15,632 bases of DNA, from contig JBBSOW010000071.1 in assembly GCA_038259365.1 (NCBI GenBank), forward strand, positions 1 to 15,632, given 5' to 3'. Made by a program: the position numbers and the translations under genes. Shown here piece by piece: positions 1-6,864 of the stretch (its first letter is position 1; each line of letters starts with the position of its first letter). This DNA is from JBBSOW01 sp038259365 (GTDB taxonomy: Bacteria > Actinomycetota > Actinomycetes > Propionibacteriales > Propionibacteriaceae). Below the pieces are notes generated by a model. The model was not told the origin of the DNA, searched no databases, and worked only from the letters and a program-made list of their open reading frames with translations.

Positions 1-76
1 ACCGCTCCCGGCGAGAGACCCGCCGACGGTTGCCGTACTCGACATCGGTGAAACTGGGCTGGTTCTCACTATGCAT
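1..76 (-). CDS. IS5-family transposase, N-terminal fragment (partial, runs off the left edge)
   Basis: Reading the minus strand from the ATG at 76-74 gives 25 codons before the window ends: MHSENQPSFTDVEYGNRRRV, then SRRER. The pattern of a short polar start, a QxSFxDxEY element and a basic RRRVSRRE stretch is typical of the first residues of IS5-type DDE transposases, where it precedes the N-terminal domain. The catalytic DDE residues would lie outside the window. A purine-rich GGGG sits just upstream of the ATG. Its role would be to cut and move the element. Whether the gene is intact cannot be judged from here. Confidence 0.6.
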   Translation of the reverse strand, partial: MHSENQPSFTDVEYGNRRRVSRRER

Positions 77-147
77 GCCCCATCATTTCGCGGTCACCGG
101 CTCCACACCACACGACGCCCCGACTACCCAAGAAAATCAGTGCTTCC
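1..147 (-). mobile_element. IS5-family insertion sequence, one end only (element continues past the left edge)
   Basis: The minus strand holds the start of a transposase (76 down to the window edge). Outside it, the minus strand begins GGAAGCACTGATTTTC (+ strand 132-147), which has the look of an IS5-group terminal inverted repeat. It is directly followed on the + strand by CTAG at 148-151, which fits the 4-bp YTAR target site known for IS5-subgroup elements. The distance from the putative tip to the transposase ATG is about 70 bp, which is plausible for this family. The other end and its matching repeat lie outside the window, so the boundary is inferred from one end only. Confidence 0.6.
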
Positions 148-151
148 CTAG
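148..151. repeat. Probable IS target-site duplication copy (CTAG)
   Basis: CTAG lies immediately outside the probable IS terminal repeat that ends at 147. IS5-subgroup elements duplicate a 4-bp YTAR site on insertion, and CTAG fits. The partner copy would be beyond the left edge of the window, so the duplication itself is not demonstrated. Confidence 0.45.
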
Positions 152-366
152 GTCCCGCCACGGTTGCCTAGGGGACGGAGGCCACCCAGCCGGAATCGGC
201 TGATGGCCCGCTCGGGGGTGAGGTTTGTGGTCAAGAGGAGGGCCCCGTCGAGGCGTTTATCCTGGGTGATCCTGGGCGGGAGATTGACTCCAGAGTGCGC
301 GGACCCTTTCGAATCGGCGACTATGGCCCCAGGCCGACTGTTGTAGGCAGTTCCGTTAGCATACAC
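148..366 (-). pseudogene. Possible transposase remnant (IS1634/IS4-like), truncated next to the IS5-type end
   Basis: A 72-codon minus-strand frame contains PRITQDKRLDGALLLTTN followed by LTPERAISRFR. This resembles the conserved 'RxDGxxxLxTN...LxPxExxxxYK' segment ahead of the catalytic Glu region in IS1634/IS4-type transposases. The Tyr-Lys-x-Leu continuation is missing, the rest of the frame has no family features, and the stop codon is formed by the CTAG abutting the IS5-type terminus. I read it as debris of an older element, later interrupted by the IS5 insertion. The similarity is short, so chance resemblance remains possible. Confidence 0.3.
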
Positions 367-418
367 GGATGTAGAGTGAGGGGCGAGCTTCTAGAACGAA
401 AAGAATGTTGAGGAACGA

Positions 419-1207
419 TTGAGTACCGACGAAACGGCCGCCAACTCCTTAGAGCGACACAATGCCGAAGACTTCGACCTGCAAGATAGCATCGCGAGTC
501 TGAACAAACTGGTTTCGAGCCGACTCGGTCTTGAGGACCTGCTGACCAAGGTCGCCAACTACGCCGTGAAAGCCATTCCCGGAGCCGACGGTGCAGGCCT
601 CACCCTGCTGGAGGATGATCGCGCCGACACCATCGTCGCAACAGCGCAGTTCGTCAGCGATGTCGACGCCATCCAGTACGGGATCGGCCAAGGACCCTGC
701 ATCACGGCAGCCACCGAGGGCCGCACCGTACTCTCGACCTCATTGGGCAGCGACCCACGCTGGCCTCGGTTCGGTGGTCGGGTCGCTCGGCTCGGTGTCC
801 ACAGCGTGGTGTCATTGCCGTTGTTGACGCCAGACGGCGTGGTGGGCGCGATGAACGTCTACGCCCATCCCAAACAGACCTTCGACGACCGCGCCGCCGA
901 GATGGGGGAGGTGTTCGCGCTGCCGGCCGCGATCGCGGTCCAAAACGCCCAGATCCTGGCCCAGGCTCAGCGGTTGTCGGCGAAACTACAAAGGGGGTTG
1001 GAAAACCGCAGCGTCGTCGACCGGGCCGTCGGGATCATCATGAGCCGCAGCGGCAGCACCGGGGATGCTGCACTTGAGCGTCTGCGCGCGTCGAGCCAGC
1101 GCGAACAACAAAAATTACACGTCGTCGCCGCCGGGATCGTCGATGAAGCCGTCCGCCGAGCGCACGCACGGCAGCACAAGCACAAGCACAAGCACAGGCA
1201 CAACTGA
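419..1207 (+). CDS. GAF and ANTAR domain transcription antitermination regulator with His-Lys tail
   Basis: 262 aa. A GAF sensor domain spans about residues 38-177 and includes the GQGPC loop (90-94) usual for actinobacterial GAF-ANTAR proteins. The ANTAR domain (about 188-246) reads LQRGLENRSVVDRAVGIIMS and continues to HVVAAGIVDEAVRRA. ANTAR domains bind paired hexaloop hairpins in nascent RNA and prevent termination; the GAF domain senses an unknown signal. The start is TTG at 419, preceded by GAGGAA at 410-415; that spacing is short but no better in-frame start was seen. The C-terminus is odd: after ANTAR come RQ and then alternating His and Lys/Arg (residues 253-261), encoded by a hexanucleotide repeat. 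No histidine kinase or receiver gene lies beside it, and no RNA target was identified in the window. Confidence 0.88.
   Translation: MSTDETAANSLERHNAEDFDLQDSIASLNKLVSSRLGLEDLLTKVANYAVKAIPGADGAGLTLLEDDRADTIVATAQFVSDVDAIQYGIGQGPCITAATEGRTVLSTSLGSDPRWPRFGGRVARLGVHSVVSLPLLTPDGVVGAMNVYAHPKQTFDDRAAEMGEVFALPAAIAVQNAQILAQAQRLSAKLQRGLENRSVVDRAVGIIMSRSGSTGDAALERLRASSQREQQKLHVVAAGIVDEAVRRAHARQHKHKHKHRHN
1175..1204 (+). repeat. Hexanucleotide repeat (CACAAG)3-CACAGG-CACAAC encoding a His-Lys tail
   Basis: Three perfect CACAAG units are followed by two one-step variants, directly ahead of the TGA stop at 1205. The array is in frame and encodes alternating His and Lys/Arg at the C-terminus of the GAF-ANTAR protein. 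Tandem units of six bases keep the reading frame when copies are gained or lost, so the tail length could vary between strains. Confidence 0.9.
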
Positions 1208-1462
1208 CCCTGCCGCAGCACTCTCGCACCCGCCCCAGCCCCATGTCTTACAACGGCCGGTCGCGGCGGCGGTGTGTCGACTGAGATTGGCGCGGCTGAC
1301 ACAAACACCCTCGGTCCGCACCAGGGCCATTACCGGGTGACCAGCGAGCAAGGTGGACCACCATGACAGGAACAATGACCAGCGGGCGGGCCCGCATCGT
1401 CGGAGCGCTCCCGGCTGAGCCATGGCACTACTCGAACCCAAACCGATGTCCGCCGCGAAGGG

Positions 1463-2575
1463 TCAGGCGGTCATGAGAGTGAGAGTGAGTTCCTGACCGC
1501 GAACGGCTGCCAGGCGACGCACCTCACTCTGGAGGGCGACGGCGGAGGCTGGACCCGCCTCGTCGAACCAGGACACGGTGACTTCGTGGCCCTTCACACG
1601 CCACGTTCCGGTCACGACCCCGCCCCGGATCACCAGGTTCGCGCCCCGGGAAGCGAGCGAGCGCCGAGCGGGGGTGATGATGCGGGCGTCCGCGGTACCC
1701 GGCCCCATCACCCAGGGATCGAAGCCCGGCAGCAACCGGACGACGTCCGTTGGTTCGCTAGCGCTCAACTCTTCGAGATCGGTGGTCAGCACATAAGCAC
1801 TCGCCCCATCAACGGTTACCTCGCTGACCTCGTCGGCCAGATCGGCCACCCAGCCCAGCAGGCGGCGCCGGGGAGCGCCAAGCCCTTCGGTGAGCCAGTA
1901 GAGCAGGTTGTCCTTCGTGGCGGCTCCGTAGGAACCCAGGTAGAACAGCACGGCGCGACGACCAGCATCGTCCACGTCCTCGCGCCGGGGCCGACTCGAG
2001 TTCACGTCTGCGCCCAGCAACCGAAACGTCGTTCGCCCCTCCCGCACCGGGCCGAAGCAGATATCGCCCCACCAGTGGAGCGGCTTGTACAGGCTGTCCG
2101 CTCCCGCCCCGGCTGCCGCTGGGCAAAGGTGTCTCAGCCCGGGGATTCGCCCCAGGTGGATGGCGATCTCCTCGCGCGTCATCGGCCCCTCTCCGAGGCC
2201 CTCGCGGACGGCATCGCGGAGCGGCTCCCAATCCTCTAGCGCGAAACCGCCCTGTCGCTGCCATCGGGAGGTCTCCCACACGCGGGTCAGTGTGCGCACG
2301 GACAGCAGAACCGCCGCGATGTCAGCGGTGAACACGTACGAGCCGCCGCGAAAAGCGTAGCTACGGATGACTTCTTTGCTGTCTAGCGCTGATTCCAATC
2401 CGCCCGGGTTCGGCTGCGCCTGTCTGACGGTGATCGCCAAGTCGGCCAGATCGAGCGGCCAGCCACGTAAGGCCACGACGCGTCGCACGACATCGAAGAC
2501 GCCGGTTCCGGCAGCTGGTTCTAGCGCCAGCCGTCGAAGGCGCCAGGCCAGTGCCTGGGCCGCCCGAAGAACCAT
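1463..2575 (-). CDS. Winged-helix DNA-binding protein of the HTH_42 / AlkZ-like (YcaQ) family
   Basis: 370 aa from ATG at 2575. The family-typical pieces are in order: an N-terminal region with RQAQPNPGG (51-59), containing a QxQ motif (Gln52, Gln54) placed where AlkZ/YcaQ DNA glycosylases carry their catalytic QxQ/QxD; VIRSYAFRGGSYVF (69-82), matching the usual 'xRTWxxRGTLHxx' strand; a helical middle with LGSYGAATKDNLLYW (213-227); and LLPGFDPWVMGPGT (281-294), the hallmark of the C-terminal part. Characterised AlkZ relatives unhook DNA crosslinks or remove alkylated bases; many actinobacterial relatives are uncharacterised. It is convergent with the GAF-ANTAR gene and divergent from the transporter operon, sharing a 121-bp upstream region. 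The family call is firm; glycosylase activity is inference. Confidence 0.82.
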   Translation of the reverse strand: MVLRAAQALAWRLRRLALEPAAGTGVFDVVRRVVALRGWPLDLADLAITVRQAQPNPGGLESALDSKEVIRSYAFRGGSYVFTADIAAVLLSVRTLTRVWETSRWQRQGGFALEDWEPLRDAVREGLGEGPMTREEIAIHLGRIPGLRHLCPAAAGAGADSLYKPLHWWGDICFGPVREGRTTFRLLGADVNSSRPRREDVDDAGRRAVLFYLGSYGAATKDNLLYWLTEGLGAPRRRLLGWVADLADEVSEVTVDGASAYVLTTDLEELSASEPTDVVRLLPGFDPWVMGPGTADARIITPARRSLASRGANLVIRGGVVTGTWRVKGHEVTVSWFDEAGPASAVALQSEVRRLAAVRGQELTLTLMTA

Positions 2576-2649
2576 CCCCGCACCCTACCGGTTGTGGATA
2601 TTCGATCGCCCACATTTTGGGTTCCCCGGTTGGGACCAGCGGCTAGCTC

Positions 2650-2655
2650 TAAAGT
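2650..2655 (+). promoter_or_regulatory. Possible -10 element for the peptide transporter operon
   Basis: TAAAGT fits the actinobacterial TANNNT -10 pattern and lies 41 bp upstream of the GTG start of the first permease. A TTGGGA at 2630-2635 is spaced only 14 bp away, which is short for a -35 element, so the call rests mainly on the -10. Confidence 0.3.
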
Positions 2656-2696
2656 CACCCCCAGAGGAATCGAAGGCCTCGACGAGAGGGCAACCG

Positions 2697-3680
2697 GTGG
2701 GCAAATATCTTCTGCGGCGGCTCCTGAACTACGTCGTCTTGCTCTTTGTCGCCGTGACCTTGACCTATTTCTTGGCTGCCACCCAACTCAACCCGCGCGC
2801 CCTGTACGAAGTCGCCAACCCTCCCCTGGACCCGGCGTCGATAGAGAACAACCTGCGATCTCGAAACCTCAGCGATCAAATACCGTTACTTCAGCGTTGG
2901 TGGACCTGGCTCACCAACATCGTGACCCACTGGGACTGGGGCGAGTCGCCGAAAGGCGGCCAAGTCGGTGACGAGATCGGTCGTCGGATCTGGGTTAGCG
3001 TCCGGTTGATCACGGTCGGCTCGATTCTGGGTGCGGTGGTTGGCGTCCTCGTCGGAGCGTGGACGGCAACCAAGCAATACAAGCTGTCCGACCGCACCTT
3101 CACGTTCTTGGCGCTGCTGGGATTGTCCGTGCCCTCCTTCGTCATCGCCAGCGGTCTGCAGGTGATCGCCACCAACATCAACAACGCGACGGGAACCCGG
3201 ATGTTCGAGTTCGTCGGGGAAGCGGGCGCCAGGGGCGACTTCTTCGGGGCCGGGCTTGTGGACCGACTGCAACACCTGCTACTCCCGACCCTGGCGCTGA
3301 CCATCCTGGGAGCCGCCTTCTTCAGCCGAATTCAGCGCAACCTCATGCTCGATGCGCTCGGCTCGGATTACGTCCGGACCGCCCGCGCCAAGGGTCTGCG
3401 CCGGTCGGCCGCGGTGATGCGGCACGCGCTACGCACGTCGCTGATCCCCACCGGCACGTATTTCGCTTTCAGCATCGCCACCCTCTTCGTCGGGGCGACG
3501 TTCATGGAGATCATCTTCTCCTTCCACGGAATGGGCGAGTACGCCATCACGACGATCTTGGGCCAGGACGTCCACGGGGCCGTCGCGGTGGCCGCGTTCA
3601 GCGGGCTTTGCGTGCTGGCCGGTGCGATGCTGGCCGACGTGATGGTGGCCATCCTCGATCCTCGCGTACGGCTGAGCTAG
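2697..3680 (+). CDS. dppB: Peptide ABC transporter permease, DppB/OppB type
   Basis: 327 aa. The start is GTG at 2697, because GAGAGGG at 2684-2690 gives a good ribosome binding site; the frame stays open further upstream only as antisense of the neighbouring gene. The N-terminal GKYLLRRLLNYVVLLFVAVT is the usual first membrane helix of DppB. A periplasmic-side loop follows (about 31-98), then five more hydrophobic segments (about 103-122, 135-158, 193-210, 252-275, 294-320). The cytoplasmic EAA loop that docks on the ATPase is DYVRTARAKGL (224-234). It forms half of the membrane channel with the next gene, 10 bp downstream. The family gives peptide, opine or nickel importers; the substrate cannot be read from the permease. 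Confidence 0.92.
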   Translation: MGKYLLRRLLNYVVLLFVAVTLTYFLAATQLNPRALYEVANPPLDPASIENNLRSRNLSDQIPLLQRWWTWLTNIVTHWDWGESPKGGQVGDEIGRRIWVSVRLITVGSILGAVVGVLVGAWTATKQYKLSDRTFTFLALLGLSVPSFVIASGLQVIATNINNATGTRMFEFVGEAGARGDFFGAGLVDRLQHLLLPTLALTILGAAFFSRIQRNLMLDALGSDYVRTARAKGLRRSAAVMRHALRTSLIPTGTYFAFSIATLFVGATFMEIIFSFHGMGEYAITTILGQDVHGAVAVAAFSGLCVLAGAMLADVMVAILDPRVRLS

Positions 3681-3690
3681 GGAATGCGCC

Positions 3691-4638
3691 ATGGCTGAGA
3701 ACCCGGTCGAGATCGCCACCGAAGAGCAGGCGGGGACCCCCCAAGCACGCTCGCGCAAGGACGACGTCGGAAAGCGGCTGAGCCGACGCCAGCTCATCGT
3801 CAGGCGGTTCTTGCGAAACAAGACCGCGGTCGTCGGCCTGGTGATCATCGCGATCTTGGTGCTGGCCGCGCTGGTAGGTCCGCACTTGTCCCCCTGGGAG
3901 TTCGATCAAGTGGACCGCAGGGCGTTCCTCAAGGCCCCGAACGACCGGCACCTACTGGGGACGACGCAGGCAGGCCGCGACATGTTGTCGCTCAGCCTGC
4001 ACGGTCTGCGCAAGTCACTGATCATCGGCTTCATGGTTGCCTTGTTGTCGACCGGGGTCGCGGCCCTCATCGGCTCGTTCGCCGCCTACTACGGCGGCTG
4101 GCTCGAGCGGATCTCCCTGTGGGTGATCGACCTGCTGTTGGTGATCCCGTCCTTCTTGTTGATTGCGCTGGTCACGGCTGGAAACGCCAGCGGGAGGTCA
4201 TCGTGGCTGCTGCTGGTGGTGCTGCTCGCGGTCTTCAGTTGGATGCTCTCCGCCCGCGTGGTACGCAGCCTCACTCAATCGATCAAGGAACGCGAATACG
4301 TCCTGGCCGCCAAGTTCATGGGTTTGTCCGGGCCCAGGACGGTGATCCGGCACATTCTGCCGAACATCTCGTCGCTGCTGATCATCGACGCCACCCTCAA
4401 CGTCAGCGGGGCCATCCTGGCCGAGACGAGCCTGTCGTACTTCGGCTTCGGCGTCCAACCGCCCGACACATCGTTGGGGACGTTGCTGGGTGACGGCGCT
4501 CGCCAGATCAACAGCTTCCCGTGGCTGTTCACCGGCCCCGCGGTGATCATCGTGCTGCTGATTCTCAGCGTGAACGCCGTCGGTGACGGGCTCCGCGATG
4601 CGCTCGACCCCAGCTCCGGCTCCGGTGGGGACGCCTGA
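3691..4638 (+). CDS. dppC: Peptide ABC transporter permease, DppC/OppC type
   Basis: 315 aa from ATG at 3691, with AGGG at 3679-3682, overlapping the previous stop, as ribosome binding site. A charged cytoplasmic N-terminus (1-40, longer than minimal) precedes the first helix (about 46-64). The family signature HLLGTTQAGRDMLS (87-100) follows, then the transmembrane core and the EAA loop REYVLAAKFMGLSG (201-214). SLSYFGFGVQPP (247-258) is the typical conserved stretch near the C-terminal part. It pairs with the upstream permease. Its TGA overlaps the ATG of the fused ATPase by one base (TGATG), which suggests coupled translation. Confidence 0.93.
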   Translation: MAENPVEIATEEQAGTPQARSRKDDVGKRLSRRQLIVRRFLRNKTAVVGLVIIAILVLAALVGPHLSPWEFDQVDRRAFLKAPNDRHLLGTTQAGRDMLSLSLHGLRKSLIIGFMVALLSTGVAALIGSFAAYYGGWLERISLWVIDLLLVIPSFLLIALVTAGNASGRSSWLLLVVLLAVFSWMLSARVVRSLTQSIKEREYVLAAKFMGLSGPRTVIRHILPNISSLLIIDATLNVSGAILAETSLSYFGFGVQPPDTSLGTLLGDGARQINSFPWLFTGPAVIIVLLILSVNAVGDGLRDALDPSSGSGGDA

Positions 4639-6755
4639 TGACCGACACCACCAGCCCAGACAAGGTCCGGCGCACCACCTCGGGCGCGGTGCTCTCGGTC
4701 CGCGACCTGCACGTCACCTTCCCGAGCGAGGCCGGCCCTGTACGGGCCGTCCGCGGGCTGAGCTTCGACCTGGCGCCGGGCGAGTCGATGGCGATCGTCG
4801 GCGAGTCGGGCTCTGGCAAGTCGGTCACCTCGCTAGCCATCATGGGTCTGCATCCGAGGTCCACTCGGATCAGTGGCTCGATCACGCTGCACGGGGACGA
4901 ACTCCTGGGCCGCGGGGACGAGGAGTTGTCGCAGCTGCGGGGCGAGTCCATCGCGATGATCTTTCAGGATCCGCTCTCGGCGCTGACCCCGGTGTATTCG
5001 GTCGGCGACCAGATCGTCGAAGCCATCCGGGTGCACCACGACGTGTCCAAGTCGGCCGCGATGAGCCGCGCCGTGGACCTGTTGGACCTGGTCGGCATTC
5101 CCAACCCGAAGCTACGGGCACGCTCCTTCCCGCACGAGTTCTCCGGCGGGATGCGCCAGCGCGCGATGATTGCGATGTCCATCGCCAACGACCCGGACGT
5201 GATCATCGCCGACGAGCCGACCACGGCCCTCGACGTGACGATTCAGGCGCAGGTGCTCGAGGTGCTCAAGGTCGCCCAGCTCGAGACTCACGCCGCCATG
5301 ATCATGATCACCCACGACCTCGGGGTGGTAGCCGGGATCGCCGACAAGGTGACGGTGATGTACGCCGGCCGGCCGGTTGAGCAGGGGGGCGTAAACGACA
5401 TCTTCTACCGGCCGCGGATGCCGTACACCATCGGCTTGTTGGGTTCGGTGCCCCGCCCGGACATCCACGAGAAAAAGCCGCTGGCCACCGTCGATGGCAA
5501 CCCGCCCTCGGTGCTCAATCTGCCGCCGGGCTGTCCCTTCGCTCCGCGATGTCCGATGTCCACCGAGGCCTGCGAGACGGCCGAGCCCGAGCTGTTGCCG
5601 ACCGACACCGATGACCAGGTAGCGGCGTGCATCCACTCGGGCGAGATCGCCGATCAGCACCTGGGCTACGCCGACATCTTTCCGGCGGCCGAGATCGCCG
5701 AATCGGAGCTGGAGCACAAGCCGCGCGAAGAGCGCGACACCGTGCTCCAGCTCGTCGGCATGAAGCGCCACTATCCCCTGTTGAAGGGGGCGATCTTTCG
5801 GCGCCGGATAGGCACGGTCTTCGCCGTCGACGGCATCGACCTCGAGCTGAAACAGGGGGAGGCTCTCGGCCTGGTGGGCGAGTCGGGCTGCGGCAAGAGC
5901 ACCACCGTGCTAGAGATCCTGAGCCTGAAACCGCCGACCGCGGGAGAGATCTCCGTGTTCGGAACCGAGGTCGGATCACTCAGAGGCCGGGCCGCGCGCC
6001 TGGATTTGCGGCGCGACCTGCAGGTGGTGTTCCAAGACCCGATGGCCTCGCTCGACCCGCGGATGCCGGTGTTCGATCTGATCGCCGAGCCGATGGGGGT
6101 GTTCAAGACCTCCGTCAAGGAAACCGAGCGCAGGGTCGACGAATTGCTGGGCCTGGTCGGCCTCGAACCCAGCCACGCCAACCGCTATCCGCAACAGTTC
6201 TCCGGCGGCCAGCGGCAGCGAATCGGCATCGCTCGAGCCCTCGCCCTGGAGCCTAAGCTCATCGTGTTGGACGAACCAGTTTCAGCGCTGGACGTGTCGA
6301 TCCAGGCCGGTATCATCAATCTGCTCGACGAGTTGAAGTCCAAGCTCGGGCTGTCCTATCTGTTCGTTGCCCACGATCTCACGGTGATCCGCCACATCGC
6401 CGACAGGGTGGCCGTGATGTACCTCGGGGCTATCGTCGAGCAGGGCGAGGTGAACCGGGTGTACGAGAGCCCCACGCATCCCTACACCCAGGCGCTGTTG
6501 TCCGCGATGCCGATTCCCGATCCGGATGCCGAGCGGAGCCGCGCCCGGATCTTGTTGACCGGTGATGTGCCGAGCCCGGCCGATCCTCCCGCGGGATGCA
6601 AATTTCGCACCCGGTGCCCCAAGAAGCCGACGCTGAGTACCTCTGAACAGACGCGGTGCGTGGAGGAGCCACCGCCCTTGTTGAGTGTTGTCGCTGGGCG
6701 CGATCACGAATCGGCCTGTCACTACAACGAGCATCAGGGGGCCGTTCAGCTTTGA
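4638..6755 (+). CDS. Fused dipeptide/oligopeptide ABC transporter ATPase (DppD-DppF in one chain)
   Basis: 705 aa with two complete nucleotide-binding domains. Half 1: Walker A GESGSGKS (55-62), Q-loop Gln110, signature FSGGMRQR (168-175), Walker B VIIADEP (188-194), H-loop His226. Half 2: Walker A GESGCGKST (414-422), Gln466, FSGGQRQR (521-528), LIVLDEP (541-547), His579. Each half ends in the oligopeptide-specific C-terminal extension with four cysteines: 299, 305, 312, 331 and 654, 660, 674, 694. In related mycobacterial OppD such cysteines hold an iron-sulfur cluster. All ATPase residues are present in both halves, so two working sites are expected. It powers import through the two upstream permeases. 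Separate DppD and DppF genes are the more familiar arrangement; fused forms are common in actinobacteria. Confidence 0.95.
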   Translation: MTDTTSPDKVRRTTSGAVLSVRDLHVTFPSEAGPVRAVRGLSFDLAPGESMAIVGESGSGKSVTSLAIMGLHPRSTRISGSITLHGDELLGRGDEELSQLRGESIAMIFQDPLSALTPVYSVGDQIVEAIRVHHDVSKSAAMSRAVDLLDLVGIPNPKLRARSFPHEFSGGMRQRAMIAMSIANDPDVIIADEPTTALDVTIQAQVLEVLKVAQLETHAAMIMITHDLGVVAGIADKVTVMYAGRPVEQGGVNDIFYRPRMPYTIGLLGSVPRPDIHEKKPLATVDGNPPSVLNLPPGCPFAPRCPMSTEACETAEPELLPTDTDDQVAACIHSGEIADQHLGYADIFPAAEIAESELEHKPREERDTVLQLVGMKRHYPLLKGAIFRRRIGTVFAVDGIDLELKQGEALGLVGESGCGKSTTVLEILSLKPPTAGEISVFGTEVGSLRGRAARLDLRRDLQVVFQDPMASLDPRMPVFDLIAEPMGVFKTSVKETERRVDELLGLVGLEPSHANRYPQQFSGGQRQRIGIARALALEPKLIVLDEPVSALDVSIQAGIINLLDELKSKLGLSYLFVAHDLTVIRHIADRVAVMYLGAIVEQGEVNRVYESPTHPYTQALLSAMPIPDPDAERSRARILLTGDVPSPADPPAGCKFRTRCPKKPTLSTSEQTRCVEEPPPLLSVVAGRDHESACHYNEHQGAVQL

Positions 6756-6808
6756 ATTGGTGTCCAAGTTGTGACCGCTTGGGGCTGCTAAAGCCGCGCC
6801 GAACGTCA

Positions 6809-6814
6809 TAGGGT
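6809..6814 (+). promoter_or_regulatory. Possible -10 element ahead of the substrate-binding protein gene
   Basis: TAGGGT fits TANNNT and sits in the 109-bp gap between the ATPase and the binding protein, 50 bp before the GTG start. No convincing -35 box is seen. A separate promoter would let the binding protein be made in excess of the membrane parts; this is inference. Confidence 0.25.
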
Positions 6815-6817
6815 CGA

Positions 6818-6842
6818 GGCGGTGGCCGGTGCCAACGTCGCC
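6818..6842 (+). promoter_or_regulatory. Intercistronic RNA hairpin just ahead of the binding-protein gene
   Basis: GGCG (6818-6821) pairs with CGCC (6839-6842), and inside it TGGC (6823-6826) pairs with GCCA (6831-6834) around a CGGT loop. The structure ends 13 bases before the GGAGG ribosome binding site. It could protect the downstream message or tune translation; both are inferences. Confidence 0.35.
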
Positions 6843-6864
6843 ACATCCCAACCCCGGAGGAAAT

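Noticed and set aside
145..175. Inverted repeat TTCCCTAGG / CCTAGGGGA that looks like a terminator
   Set aside because: It straddles the probable IS end and target site, so the pairing most likely arises from the insertion junction; no gene ends just before it on either strand.
164..346. Plus-strand 60-codon reading frame
   Set aside because: No ribosome binding site and basic, low-complexity composition; it overlaps the transposase-like frame on the other strand.
1115..1441. Minus-strand reading frame over the end of the GAF-ANTAR gene and the following gap
   Set aside because: Its repetitive Leu/Val part is the antisense of the CACAAG repeat, and the rest shows no protein-like features. 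The 255-bp gap 1208-1462 holds nothing I can support.
1586..2239. Long plus-strand frame opposite the AlkZ-like gene
   Set aside because: Shadow of GC-rich codon bias; the minus-strand product has recognisable family motifs and this one has none.
2367..2696. 110-codon N-terminal extension of the first permease
   Set aside because: It is antisense to the AlkZ-like gene and precedes a clear first membrane helix; GTG 2697 has a good ribosome binding site.
6829..6864. Earlier GTG start for the binding lipoprotein
   Set aside because: It would put 12 residues ahead of a well-formed lipoprotein signal and lies in a hairpin; GTG 6865 is preceded by GGAGGA.
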